A stretch of DNA of 64,000 bases from Cryptomeria japonica. Lineage: Eukaryota; Streptophyta; Pinopsida; Cupressales; Cupressaceae. The stretch is taken from positions 18,548,285 to 18,612,284 of the forward strand of contig NC_081413.1 of assembly GCF_030272615.1 (NCBI RefSeq), read 5' to 3'. Shown one piece after another: positions 36,444 through 47,361 of this stretch (position 1 is its first letter; every line of letters begins with the position of its first letter). The notes below the pieces were generated by a model. That model worked only from the letters and a program-made list of their open reading frames with translations, did not search any database and was not told the DNA's origin. The position numbers and the translations under genes were made by a program.

Positions 36444-39400
36444 ATGGAATTGGGATCATCTTATGCTCCTATTTTTGTTGCAAATCCAACTGTAGTGGAA
36501 TTTAAGGACCGCCCAAGGCCAATTTTCAAATGGTATGCACATGTGGCTACCAGGGAAGATTGGGTTAGAGAGTTTTATCGCATCTCGGAGGGAGTGGTAT
36601 ATGTAGATGATGTTAGGACCTATATTAATTGTCATGTAGAGGACTTAGGAACTTCAAAGATCAAAGGTATGTATATGAATGAAATTATGGGAGAATCTGG
36701 TAAAATCAAACCGAAATATAAACACATCGAAGATCTAGGGTTTACTGATATTCTGGATATTCCAGAGTTTGAGGATGATATTGTTAGATATATACTAAGC
36801 AGAGTACATGGGGAATTCATATGGCTGGACCAGCCTTGCAAAATCACTTAGGAAGCCATCCGGGCAATTACTGGTTTTTCGTCAACAGGGCAACATCCGA
36901 ATAAGAAAGTATCACATGACTTCGTAAGGAAGATCACCGACGCTACATCAGACAAGAGATCTATGAAGGTGAGCACTATCACTGACACCAACATCAAATT
37001 TGCTAACATGATCATAGGCTACAAAGTAACATAGTATAATTGACTGAATTCAGTTTCTAGTTCATTATTTTGGCCGCATATAGGATGATGAGAGAAAATA
37101 TCAAGTTAGATTTTTGTGACTGGAAGCTTGAGGAGTTATTGATCAATTTAGGGAATATTAAAGGTGAAAAGAAGGGCAACTTCCGGTATGGAAATCTGTT
37201 AGTATGCTTAATGTTATACTTTTTGAATGATACCCCCAGTTCTAGAAGGAAGCAATGGGATTTTGACATCCCAGTAGGAAGACAACTTAAGCAATCAATT
37301 GCTGTATTGGGAAGTCTTAGAGATGATAAGGTATGGGGTTACTTCAAGGCTTTTTAGAAATCTATGAGGTCTATAATAAGGATACCTGAGAAAATAGTAG
37401 AGAAATACTCTACCATCATTTGTTTCATGGTTAAGAAGGATGTGACTCTCATGGAGGAAGTCAAGCCCCATAAGATTTGGATAGAGGAAATGGGATATGA
37501 GGTGGATGCATTAATTGTGGATGCATATGCAAAAATTCTATTGACGCAGACATAGATGAAACAGAAAAACCTTGTAGAACAACACAACAAAAATCTTTTA
37601 AGGTTGAAACTGAGTTCAACCGGAAGAAGAGGGAAAACCAAGAAGGTAAGGTAAGAAAGTTTGTATAGGAAGTTTCTAAGGACATTAAGGCACTCATTGA
37701 TGCTGTCCCAGAGAAAGGGAGAAAGAGGAAGGATCCGGTAGTTCACATTGAACCCATGGCTATAGATTCTGAGACTGATGATGAGACACCATTAGCTTTC
37801 AAAAGGATTGTGAGAAAGAAACCATAAGAATTTAAAGTGGAACCAAAGAAACAACTGGTTAGGAAGGTTACCATCAAATTACCAACAAAGAAGTAGGTAC
37901 CCAAGGCTACACCATCACCTGCATCTGGTACTACCAAAAGGAGGAAGAAAGGTGACACTGATTTGGCACTAGAGACTGGTAATGTGACTAAAAATTGTGC
38001 TGAAATTGTAGATGAAATAACTAAGGATGGGATGTTGAATAATGTTAAGTCTTATTATGATACATTTAAAGATGATGAATAGAGAGAGATAGAGGAAATA
38101 ATTCTTATATATTTAGACATCTATAAGAAAGCATTGATTGAAATAGAAAATCAAATACCGGCAGAGCTATACAACATATTAGATGCTAGAAGGTTATCTA
38201 CAATGCAAGAAGACAAGCACATTAAAATGCAAGAAATTTTAGCTATATGTGTTGCTATAACTCTAGATAAAATGGAGAAGACAATAGAGGCTATAGATAT
38301 GAAGGTTTTTAATAGCAAACATAGAATAAATAGCCTAATGTTAGGAAGGATGAATGAGATAGTAAATGAAATATAGAAGGATTGGATAAATTTTTTGGGA
38401 GATCATAGATAATTCTTCACTTCACTGGAGATAAAAACAGACACTGTAGTTACACCGGTTGAAGGGAAAGGTAAAGGAATCATGGGTACTTCACCCTCAG
38501 TTTTGAAGAATATCAAGATAGTGGAAATTGAACCACAGGTTAATACAAATGTACAAACAAATACATAGACCCCAGTAAATGATGAGAACATTGTACATGA
38601 TACTAACATTGAGGACAATTGTCCTATAGATACTAATGTATAGGTTGAGGATACTATTCTTAGAGTGGAACTGACAGTTGCACAAACTGCACAAAGTGGC
38701 GAAGCCACCAGTGCAAGTGAGGAGGTAATAAAAGTAAAATCACTAGAGATAACAGGGGAATCCGGTAGGGAACCAATTGTTGACACATAATTATTGACAA
38801 TTGACACTTCTCTAATGGAAAAGAAAAACATCAAAAAGATGAGCCCCACAAATCTCATGATGATGGCTGGTCAGAAACTGATGAAGGAGGGAGCCACATA
38901 TAAGGGGATTATAGATCAATCCATAACTATTTTGCATAGATTGGTCCCAGATTGTAAGATTGAGAATGAAGTGAGCCCTTTCGGAAAGCTTAAGGCAATA
39001 ACAAAGCACATTTATAAATATTTTCAATCATTACAATAGATCTTTAACCCACTAGCACTTGAAAAATTTACTTTGGCTAAGAGAGTCGCTTTTGATCAGA
39101 TCATTGATAGAGAGAAGAAAAAGATTGAGAAGTTAACTTTGATAGAAAAATATTTAAAACAAGGTACTAATATATATAGGGTATGTTGCAATACTGAGAT
39201 TCTTACAACAAAAGTAGATGAAAAGATAAAAGAAGTACAAGACAAAATTGCCATTATTGCTAACTCTTTTGATGGCCTAATCTCACTGACCACATCTATT
39301 GATGGACAAATTTTGACTTTGGAGAACCAAATTTATTCTCTTGAGAAGGAAAGAGATAAGATCATTCGAAGAGCCAAAAGTCTTAGAGGTTTGGTGAGTC

Positions 39401-39612
39401 CAAGATTAGATTCACTTGGTGTACATAAGAGGGAATGCATGGATATGATTTGTAAGCCCACACCGACAGAAGTTAATGAGAAGGACTCACCTGCATATTT
39501 ACTGAGAGGACTTGTATCTATCTCCGACACATTCAAAACTGACTGGGATAATGATATAGAATTATTGGAGAAAGCTTACCCAAAAATCTTGAAGCTGGTC
39601 AAGCTCTGGTAA
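36444..39612 (+). pseudogene. Element F ORF2: conserved protein of unknown function
   Basis: It starts with ATG at 36444 and ends with TAA at 39610-39612, about 1,050 codons, with frameshifts near 37065 and 37560-38130 and about ten in-frame stops. I do not recognise the family. The N-terminal 400 residues are homologous to element I ORF2: YINCHVEDLG against YIDCKLEDLG, KIKPKY against KIKPEY, ILSRVH against ILSKVH, AIRAITGF against EIHAITSF, and MEEVKP...MGYEV in both. The middle is lysine-rich (37560-37960). The C-terminal third (38794-39612) is probably coiled coil. No catalytic motif of polymerase, integrase, nuclease or protease is seen. An N-terminal WVREFY block recalls the REFY-type motif of proteins annotated in plants as putative transposon proteins; that link is weak. 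Confidence 0.8.
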
Positions 39613-39891
39613 AATATTTTTGGAGGTATTCAATGTATAATTATCATTCTTTGACATTATTTTTACAATTTTTGGGCATTTATGTCAAAGGGGGATTAGT
39701 ATACATGTGAAAAAGAATAAAGAGAAAAACAATGAAGAGTTGCATAAATTAGGGGGAGCTACTGAGCTTTTGGAATTTTGGAATCATAAGTATTCTGTAT
39801 ATTCAGCTTAGGGGGAGCAGGGAAGGATGAAATTGACAGTTGAAACCATGACCATTTTTCACATGAGTGTTTCCATGCCAAATGGGGAGAT
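39613..39891 (+). other. Element F 3' untranslated region with several polypurine tracts
   Basis: AAAGGGGGATTAG at about 39687, AGGGGGAGC at 39751, AGGGGGAGC at about 39810 and AAATGGGGAGAT at 39880-39891 precede the 3' LTR. The last one abuts the LTR and is the likely functional tract. Confidence 0.75.
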
Positions 39892-40789
39892 TATTGGCAA
39901 CTGCCACTCTATTAGTTAGGTTTCACTATGTTTTCATTGATGGCAACATGATTTTGGGTTCCGCTTTCATATGGTGTACCGGCAAGCATTTCACGGACTC
40001 TATATCGACATCGACATTGACATGATAGAAGATTTCTTTGGTCACCGACAATGCAGGCCAACATGGTATGGTAAAGGATATCAGTATTGGAGGCTGACAC
40101 ATCTTGGATCTGGCATCAACAACTTGTTTTAGTGCTTATTCATTTATGTTACAAGGACGACGTGTAATATGTAATTGTATATATCCTTGTAAGCTGACAT
40201 AAGGCATACATTTATATAGGGTATATAGGGGAGATTAATCAGAACATTTTGAAAAAAAGAAGATGGATGTAATGTAATGTGAAACATATCAGAGAGACTA
40301 TGTATGTGAGGAATTCATTGTAAGGGTTATTCCGGTACTGAGGTTTAGGGTTTTAATCAGAACAAATAGAGCTTAAATCGAAACTGTATTCTGGCATAGG
40401 AGATGCTATACTAAGAAGTTCACACTTCTCCAGATTATTGTCTGGATTGTTATGTAGTCAATGAGGCTCCTTTTATGATGACCAGTATGCTTTAGGCTAT
40501 AAGCCTTCTTGCAAGTGCAAGCCCATCATATATTGTAATATCTCTTCATATGGCCAGTGAATTGATATTGTGGGTCACAAATCCCACCGTGGTTTTTCCT
40601 CATTGAGGTTTTCCACATATAAATCTGTGTGTTATGGTTCTCATTTATGTGTTTGGCTTATTGGTTACATTACTTCTTTCAATTCTATTTATACTGGTAT
40701 ACCTGTTGGTGTATGTATGTTTTGTTAAGGCTAAAATTTTCTATTCTAGTATAACACTGATTCACCCCCCTCTTAGTGTTATTGGTTTG
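39892..40789 (+). repeat. Element F 3' LTR (split by element G)
   Basis: It begins TATTGGCAACTGCC; TG has become TA. It matches the 5' LTR to ATTGGTTTG at 40789, where element G inserted about 5 bp from the LTR end. The last bases (48594-48603, including the duplicated GTTTG) read GTTTGTAATA against TTTCCAACA in the 5' copy. Confidence 0.86.
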
Positions 40790-42021
40790 TGTAGCGTCCT
40801 AAAATTGTGACACTTGCAATTTCGACTGCATTTCGGTCTTCACGATGGCGACGCAACACGCAACCTGAATGGAGACCCCGAAACCTTATTATGACACTGA
40901 AAACTGCATTTTCTTGCACCCTGGCCTGAACCTCGTTTGCACCCTGCTGTCCCGAGAGGTGGGACCAGAGCGCCCAGTGCCCTGGTCCTTCAGGACTAGG
41001 GCGCCCAACGCCCTGGTCCCTGGGTCCTATTTTGGGCCCAGTCTCTTTTGGACTTCGGGTCTTTATGTTTGCAAATTGGAAAATTATCTTTCCTGGTCGG
41101 CCTAAGGTCGGGAAAATCAGTCTATCAACCCTAATTGACAAGTATATAAACTACATTTTCCTCTCCCATTTGGGGAAGGAGGACATATGTGTACAAGCGT
41201 GGAAACTATACTCAAGCATTCAAGCATTCAAGCATTCCTTCTAAGTCTCCATTCAAGGCTAAGTGTTGCATTCAAGACAAGGATTCAACCATTGAAGAGG
41301 AGATCACTTACAACACATTACATGCTACAACATACAACATACAACAAACAACAACATCTATACCTTCGCACATAAGGATACAAACATCCTTACAACAAGG
41401 TATTAGTACTTGTTTCACATTACATACATTTACAACACTTGCTCATTTCTTGGTTAATTCCAAAACCGGGGTTTGACCTAAAGGCAAACCCCTAATCCCT
41501 AACCCCCCAATCATCTTCGCTTTTCTGTGTGTAGGTTGCAAGTACGTGACTGAAATTGAAGATCTGGAATCCTTGTGCAGAGACGAACAGATCCCCCTTC
41601 GTTTCGCGGATTTTTCGGAGGACCGTGGCTCCGGGCGCCATCGTCCTGACAACTTTTGCTCAAATTTGTAGGACAGCGCCGTATCGACATTTTACTGCTA
41701 ATTCCAGGTTCGCAGCTTCATACTGTATTCCTATCTCAGTTTATAAGCGAATCTTTGTCACTTTCTATGCATTCCTAGCTTAATTCTTCTATCAACATTC
41801 TTTACAAAAGAGGGTAGCTTTGCTTTCTTAACCCTTGAAACACACTTAGCATCCAATCTTGCATTGTGTGGGATTGGATCTTGTGGGTTTCAACCCCTCT
41901 TTTGAATGTAAAGTCTCTCCCCTAAGTGAAAACCATCAACCCTAGTGAATCTCCCTTCTCTCTCCTTGGAGTTGGAAGAGGGGAGAGCAACTAGGGTTCG
42001 ATCGCAATTTTTTGCTTTACA
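40790..42021 (+). repeat. Element G 5' LTR
   Basis: It starts TGTAGCGTCC and ends GCTTTACA, 1,232 bp. A clear TATA box TATATAAA lies at 41143-41150, a likely promoter for the element RNA. Two stem-loops of the GGACC...GGTCC type lie at 40962-40988 and 40993-41019 and a weaker one at 41620-41646. The minus-strand ORF 40779-41141 recurs in the other LTR only because the LTR is duplicated. Confidence 0.95.
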
Positions 42022-43205
42022 TTTTGGTGAACCCGACGTGAACATCCTTTCTGATTATTCATAATTAGATCTGAAAACTGGATTCCTTGATTACATTTCC
42101 ATGTTTGATCTTTTGCAAAATTTTAGAGGTTAATTGCATAAAAACCCTAAATTTTCTTTTTAAGTAATTAAACTTGTGAAATGTTTAATTGTTAATGCTT
42201 GTTTCAGATCTGCCCTTCTATTACAAATTATCAATTCATATTTGTGCTTTAATTTTGAAAATTAAGTGGTTAAGTGTCAAAACCCTAATTTTTGAAACCC
42301 TCTTGATTCAACCTTTGTCCGACAATTTCACTGATCAAAACATCTCCAAATTAGCTGTAACTTTGGATTCCGCAATAAAATCACAATATCTTTTATCCCT
42401 GAAAATTTGGAAAAAACTTGCGAGGACCGTGTGCACTCAGAGCGCCATCGTCCCCAACATTTTTTCCGAAATTCCGGGAGCGAGATCTTGCTGTATTTTC
42501 CTGCTAAAATCCAGAATTTTGGCTGATTTTATCAATTTTAACACCTTCAAAATTACAGTCAAAGTTGGTCTTGTGATTGCTTGGATTAAGGCTTCTAAAC
42601 ATTCAAAAATCATCGAAATTGAAATTTTGTGTCAAAATTGTGTTCTTACTGTCCTAAATCTGAAAAGTATGTTTGCATTCATTCGAAATTTCAGTAATTC
42701 ATTCAAATTCTTACAATTTGTGACTTTTGAAATTAAGTGCTTAATTACAACAACTTTGATTTCCGCTTTCAAAATTGAATTTTGCGTGAAATTGAGTCAA
42801 TTTTTAAATTTCAAAATTTGCATTGCTCTTGACATTCCCTCTAAAATCATAACATTCAAAATTTCAGTGTCCCTCTCTTTTTCAAAATTCAGATTTTTGC
42901 ATTTTTCGACAATCTTGGTAGGGTTCAATTTCGAGATTGCAACTTTAATTTGGCCTATCTATAGATCGTAAAATCACTCAATTTTTTCAGATTAGCTCTA
43001 AAATCATCATAACTTTCATCCCTACAAATTTCAAAAAAAGTTGCTGGGACCATGTGCACTCCGAAGCGCCACGGTCCCTGACATTTTTTCTGAAATTTCG
43101 GGAGATTGTCCTGATTATATTTAACAGCTTAAATCTGGAAGATTGGCTGATTTTACTGAAAATTGCTACCTCTAAAATTCAAAACTTTCTCTCTCTCTCT
43201 AGTGC
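42022..43205 (+). other. Element G primer site and long leader
   Basis: TGGTGAACCCGACGTG starts at 42025, 3 bp after the LTR; it is not initiator-Met and I do not assign the tRNA. The leader holds a module of about 180 bp present twice (about 42350-42540 and 42990-43170). Each copy has a GGACC...GGTCC-type stem-loop (42424-42453 and 43046-43078) followed by TTTTTTC-GAAATT-CGGGAG-like sequence. An ORF from ATG 42195 to 42971 (258 codons) exists, but its make-up (Phe, Ile, Leu, Lys, Ser) looks like AT-rich chance sequence. Ogre-type elements do have an extra ORF here. Confidence 0.75.
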
Positions 43206-45920
43206 ATGAGTTTTACAACAATAAGCCCTACCTACACTATTCCCATTAGACGAAGCCGTAGAATTAAGTCTTTCCGAGGTTTAACTACTGAGGAGATGGA
43301 ACCTAATTTGAATAGCCTTTTTAACGAGGACATGGGTAATTCCTCTAATCCTCTTAATGATGAAGAAGCTCTCCATGAGGTTTCTGTAGAACAACTTTCA
43401 AAATTGGATAACCAATTTGACGATTTTCGACAGTGGATGTCTCAAGAATACCCCGATAGTCAAGCTCTTCCTTTAATTGAGGGTCTAAAACGTATGCTTC
43501 AAAGTGATAAGAATGGAATTGATATTTTGCGTGGTATTGCACACATTGTGGATTCAAATGTGATGCCTATGAAGAGTTGTGCTGAAAATTTGGGTTATAT
43601 ACAACCTCCTACTCAAGTCAATCATTCTATTCCTTTGATGACTTCTATTGCTAGCATACCTACCTTTACATCAAACATAATGGCTACTTCTATACAAGAC
43701 ATTCCCCCTGTAATCACTAGTCATGGGGGCAATCCTTCTTCTTCAATTAACCCTATTCCTTCATTCAATCCAACTTCTTCATTCATCCCTTCAATGAGTG
43801 TTCCTATTATATCTCCACAAATGAACATGACACAAGGGGGCAATTCATTCAACCATTCCATTCCTCCTTGTAGTGTTCCTCCTGTGACTAATTATCATAG
43901 AGTCCCACCACCTTACTCTTTACCTTCTTTCAATAACATAACACCTCCATCTCAATCTAACACATCTAATATGAATTCTTCGACTGAAGCGACCATTAAA
44001 AATCTTGCACAAACTGTCTCTTCTTTACAGCAACAAATTGCCTCTATGAATCAATCTAAGTTTAGTGTGCCCACATTTGATGTTGCGAGCCCACTTTCTC
44101 TTGACATTGTTCAAGCTATCCCTCCTAAACATGTTGAAATCCCACATTTGGAGCTTTATAATGGTAAAGGTGATCCTCTAACACATGTTAAGACTTTTCA
44201 AACAATATGTACTGATTTTGCTTATGACCAAAGGTTGCTTGCAAAACTGTTCACTAGAACATTAAGAGACAAAGCCCTACAATGGTATTGCTCGTTGCCT
44301 TCTTATTCTATTACTTCTTTTGAACAACTTGCAAATGCTTTCATTCAACAATTTCAAAACAATATAAGTCCTAAAGTTACTTTGATTGATTTAATGCATT
44401 GTAAACAAGGTGTTAAAGAAAAAGTGACTGATTTCATTGGTAGATATAAGCATTTGTATGCTCAAATTTCTTTTCCAGTGCCTGACAATGATATTCAAAG
44501 AATCTTTATTTCTAATTTACAAAAAGATATTCGAGACAAACTCCTGTTTTCTGAGTTTACTTCTTTCCAACAGTTGTGTGCAACTCTTCACAATTATCAA
44601 CTGACTGTGAGTCAAATGGAACAATCACATCCTATGACTCCGAGTGATAAGGGTGATAGTAGTCAACAACCATTTGGGAAGTTTAAACCGAACAGAGATT
44701 CCATCAAATTCAATGAAAACATCATCAACAACAATGTGAATGCAGCATCAGGTGTGCCTCCTATTTCTAAATTTTTCAAGAAAGAAAGAAAGTATACTCC
44801 TTTGAATGAATCATTGCATAGTATTATGAATAAGTTATTGGAACAAAATGTGCTTACTCTTCCTCCTATAAGACAAATTGATCCTGCAAGGATTACTTCA
44901 CCTTATTTTGATAACAAATCTTTTTGTCAATTTCATCGTCAGCCTGGGCATGATACTGAAAAATGTTTTTCCTTAAAGGGTAAAATTCAAGATTTGATTG
45001 ATAATAATACTATCTCTGTTTCTGGAGTGAATGATAAAAGCAACACATCTGTAGCTCCTCCTAACCAAAATCTTCAGATTTTCACTGATCCATTACCTTC
45101 TCATACCTCTAATGCAATTGAGGCTAATGATTCCTCTCTCTCATCTGATGGTCTTGTGTCTTTGACTCCGAATGTGATTAACTTTGTAGAGAAGCAAGAA
45201 AACCCTAAAGAACCTTCCATCACATTTGATTCCAGTGAAACCATTAGGGCACCTGATGGTCCTTTATACATAGTTACAAAAGTCAAGAATACACCTTGCC
45301 GTGGAGTGCTTATTGATCCTTCATGCATGGTTAATGTTATTACTGAAGAATTTCTTTTTACTTTGCAATTGAATCAAGTGATTTATGACAAAACAGATGT
45401 GATTGTGAAACTATTTGATGCATTTTCTTCTCCTGCAATTGGTTCTATTACATTGCCTATTGAGGTCCATAACAAATCCCTTGATGTGAGCTTTGCTATT
45501 ATTCCTTCATCCGAACAATTTCGTGTGAAGCTTGGCTATCCTTGGCTATCTTCCATGAAAGCTATTGCTTCTCCTATTCATAAGTGTTTGAAATTTCCCC
45601 ATAATGGTGAAGTTGTTACTGTCAATCATAGTCTCTTTAAACCAGCTAAAAGAACCTCTAGCGTTCCTATTGATTACTTTTGGCCTAAACAATTCCAATC
45701 TCTTCCCCCGCGAAGTGATCATCTTTTCAAATCTTATCAAAAGTGGAAAACAGATATGATCCTATCTCTAAGTGAACCTAGAACACCTAAACTTGATATT
45801 CCTATCATTCTTGAGAAGGAAGTTCTTCCTTTGAAAGATAAAACTAATATCTTTCCTCAAGAAGATTCCCAACCCGTTCCCATGGATGTGATTATGTCTG
45901 TGCCTAATAAACCTTCCTAA
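43206..45920 (+). CDS. Element G gag-protease polyprotein, intact ORF (904 aa)
   Basis: It begins with ATG at 43206 and ends with TAA at 45918-45920, with no internal stop. Residues 1-15 are followed by the basic stretch RRSRRIK. A Pro/Ser/Asn-rich region covers about 130-260. A Retrotrans_gag-type domain covers about 315-475, with GKGDPLTHVKTF and DKALQWYCSLP. The zinc-binding motif FCQFHRQPGHDTEKC starts near residue 573 (C-x2-H form typical of Tat-like gag). A retropepsin-like fold covers about 680-810, with GVLIDPSCMVNVI, where Asp704 is kept but the following Gly-Gly/Ser is Pro-Ser-Cys, and LGYPWL near 782. Gag would form particles. The protease may be inactive because of the altered D-G-[GS] loop. 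A long intact frame in a copy with about 3% LTR divergence implies either recent insertion or selection. Confidence 0.93.
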   Translation: MSFTTISPTYTIPIRRSRRIKSFRGLTTEEMEPNLNSLFNEDMGNSSNPLNDEEALHEVSVEQLSKLDNQFDDFRQWMSQEYPDSQALPLIEGLKRMLQSDKNGIDILRGIAHIVDSNVMPMKSCAENLGYIQPPTQVNHSIPLMTSIASIPTFTSNIMATSIQDIPPVITSHGGNPSSSINPIPSFNPTSSFIPSMSVPIISPQMNMTQGGNSFNHSIPPCSVPPVTNYHRVPPPYSLPSFNNITPPSQSNTSNMNSSTEATIKNLAQTVSSLQQQIASMNQSKFSVPTFDVASPLSLDIVQAIPPKHVEIPHLELYNGKGDPLTHVKTFQTICTDFAYDQRLLAKLFTRTLRDKALQWYCSLPSYSITSFEQLANAFIQQFQNNISPKVTLIDLMHCKQGVKEKVTDFIGRYKHLYAQISFPVPDNDIQRIFISNLQKDIRDKLLFSEFTSFQQLCATLHNYQLTVSQMEQSHPMTPSDKGDSSQQPFGKFKPNRDSIKFNENIINNNVNAASGVPPISKFFKKERKYTPLNESLHSIMNKLLEQNVLTLPPIRQIDPARITSPYFDNKSFCQFHRQPGHDTEKCFSLKGKIQDLIDNNTISVSGVNDKSNTSVAPPNQNLQIFTDPLPSHTSNAIEANDSSLSSDGLVSLTPNVINFVEKQENPKEPSITFDSSETIRAPDGPLYIVTKVKNTPCRGVLIDPSCMVNVITEEFLFTLQLNQVIYDKTDVIVKLFDAFSSPAIGSITLPIEVHNKSLDVSFAIIPSSEQFRVKLGYPWLSSMKAIASPIHKCLKFPHNGEVVTVNHSLFKPAKRTSSVPIDYFWPKQFQSLPPRSDHLFKSYQKWKTDMILSLSEPRTPKLDIPIILEKEVLPLKDKTNIFPQEDSQPVPMDVIMSVPNKPS

Positions 45921-46620
45921 AAGTAGACCTATCCCTCCTCGTCATGATGGACTTGGTCTCCTTCCTAAACCAAAAATTCCTCCTTTATATGGAGCAGTTC
46001 CTCCTCTTTCCTTCTATAGAGAGAAGAGACCTTCCTCTTCTCCTATTATCCAGCCTAAGAGACCACAACCTAAACACCCAAGTGATAAGGATGAGAACAT
46101 TCCTCCTCCTCAATCTTCTCCACTTCCTACTAAGACTAGACGAAATCATTCTGCACGTGAACGTCGACGAAAGCGTCATCTTAGGGCTCAAGTAGCTGCT
46201 TCTCAAACTTTGCAATCTCCAAAAACACCTTCAACAAGCATTATTCCATTTTCTCCAAAATCTCCAAAACATAAGATGCATGATGGTCTTGATCCTGTGC
46301 GAATTAAAGACCCTATTTTTATAAATCTTGATGATGCTATAGATGAAAATGTTATTCATGATGAAAATGCTACTTCTCCTGTTCATTCTGATAGTGAATA
46401 TGAACTTGTTGATATTGATAACCATTTATCTAATGAATTTTCTAAAGCACTTATCCTAGCTCCTAGACAAGAACACCGCGGCTTGGGATATGAACATAGC
46501 CCTTGTTTGGATCTTGTGATAGCTCCATCTGCTGTGTTGGATGTTCCTCCTCTAGCATGTTCCCTACCTTCCCGAAACATTGATCAGCAAGATCAGGGGG
46601 TAGATGACGTGCTAGACTAG
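45892..46620 (+). CDS. Element G ORF2: basic, proline-rich reading frame overlapping gag-protease in +1
   Basis: The frame is open from 45892 to TAG at 46618-46620, 242 codons, and overlaps the end of the gag-protease ORF by 26 bases in the +1 frame. It has no early ATG, so a frameshift or re-initiation would be needed; alternatively it is the decayed C-terminal part of the polyprotein. Reading from the overlap it contains PIPPRHDGLGLLPKP and PPLYGAVPPL near 45970, a strongly basic block RRNHSARERRRKRHLR near 46140, which looks like a nuclear localisation or nucleic-acid binding segment, and an acidic second half. I do not recognise a family. Absence of stops over 240 codons supports coding. 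Confidence 0.6.
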   Translation, partial: LCLCLINLPKSRPIPPRHDGLGLLPKPKIPPLYGAVPPLSFYREKRPSSSPIIQPKRPQPKHPSDKDENIPPPQSSPLPTKTRRNHSARERRRKRHLRAQVAASQTLQSPKTPSTSIIPFSPKSPKHKMHDGLDPVRIKDPIFINLDDAIDENVIHDENATSPVHSDSEYELVDIDNHLSNEFSKALILAPRQEHRGLGYEHSPCLDLVIAPSAVLDVPPLACSLPSRNIDQQDQGVDDVLD

Positions 46621-47361
46621 TTTCATTAGCATAGCAGATTCTCTCCCCCTCTCTTTTGTTACTTCCTCTATGTGTTATTCTCATTCTTCTATTTGTTGTC
46701 CTTCGTGTTGTCTACTTGAGGATGATGCAAAGCATTGAGATCTCTCGATCTCTCTCATGTTGACTCAAAAGACACATGTGTTCCCTTCTTCTAGGTGACC
46801 TTCCTTGATTGGGGAATGAAGAACAACTATGCATACATACATATGATATACATGAATTATCATACAGCATACTGACCCCGAGGAAAGTGAAGTCACCTCG
46901 TGCTTTGTGTTTTGTGTCTATTATCCTTGGGTTTATCTCACACTTGGGGGCTAAATCCTTGCGATAACGTGCTCCTTTCCCTTTTTCATTTTCTTATATG
47001 TATCACTACCTTGAAGCAATCACCCCCGGTGAGGCGTGTGCGATCGCTTTAACATAGGGGGCATACATCCCGTTCATATCTTTTCAAGATAGTTGAAAAT
47101 TTCTTGGCAAATTTAGCTTTGCCTTGAAAATTTTTGATATCTTTCTTACATGACTCATAGTGAGGGAACCTTACTACTGACAGTCATGGTTCTCCCTCGT
47201 GATCTTCCCTTTTACTTTGTTAATCGAAGTCGTAAGATCCTTAGTCCACTGGGGGCTTGGTGTATCTTGCCTCCTTGACGTGGTGAAAGTCTTTCAATGT
47301 TGTTTCCTTGTACTTTACCGGAAGTATGAGCATACATACTCCCGCTAAAGTGGGGGCTAAA
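46621..47361 (+). other. Element G 3' untranslated region with several GGGGGC purine tracts
   Basis: No ORF of note. Purine tracts with a shared form occur at about 46943 (ACTTGGGGGCTAAA), 47055 (ATAGGGGGCATA), 47248 (ACTGGGGGCTTGG) and 47348-47361 (AAGTGGGGGCTAAA). The last abuts the 3' LTR. The region lies where pol would be in an autonomous relative. Confidence 0.75.

Noticed and set aside
40779-41141. Minus-strand ORF of 120 codons, repeated at 47357-47713
   Set aside because: It recurs because the LTR is duplicated; no family or start context supports it.
41510-41550. Splice acceptor and exon of a host gene (TGTAGGTTGCAGGTACG-like)
   Set aside because: It lies inside the element G LTR and is duplicated in the other LTR; no coding exon follows.
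42195-42971. 258-codon ORF in the element G leader as a true ORF1
   Set aside because: Composition is that of AT-rich chance sequence and the ORF crosses the duplicated stem-loop module; kept only as a note because Ogre elements have an ORF there.
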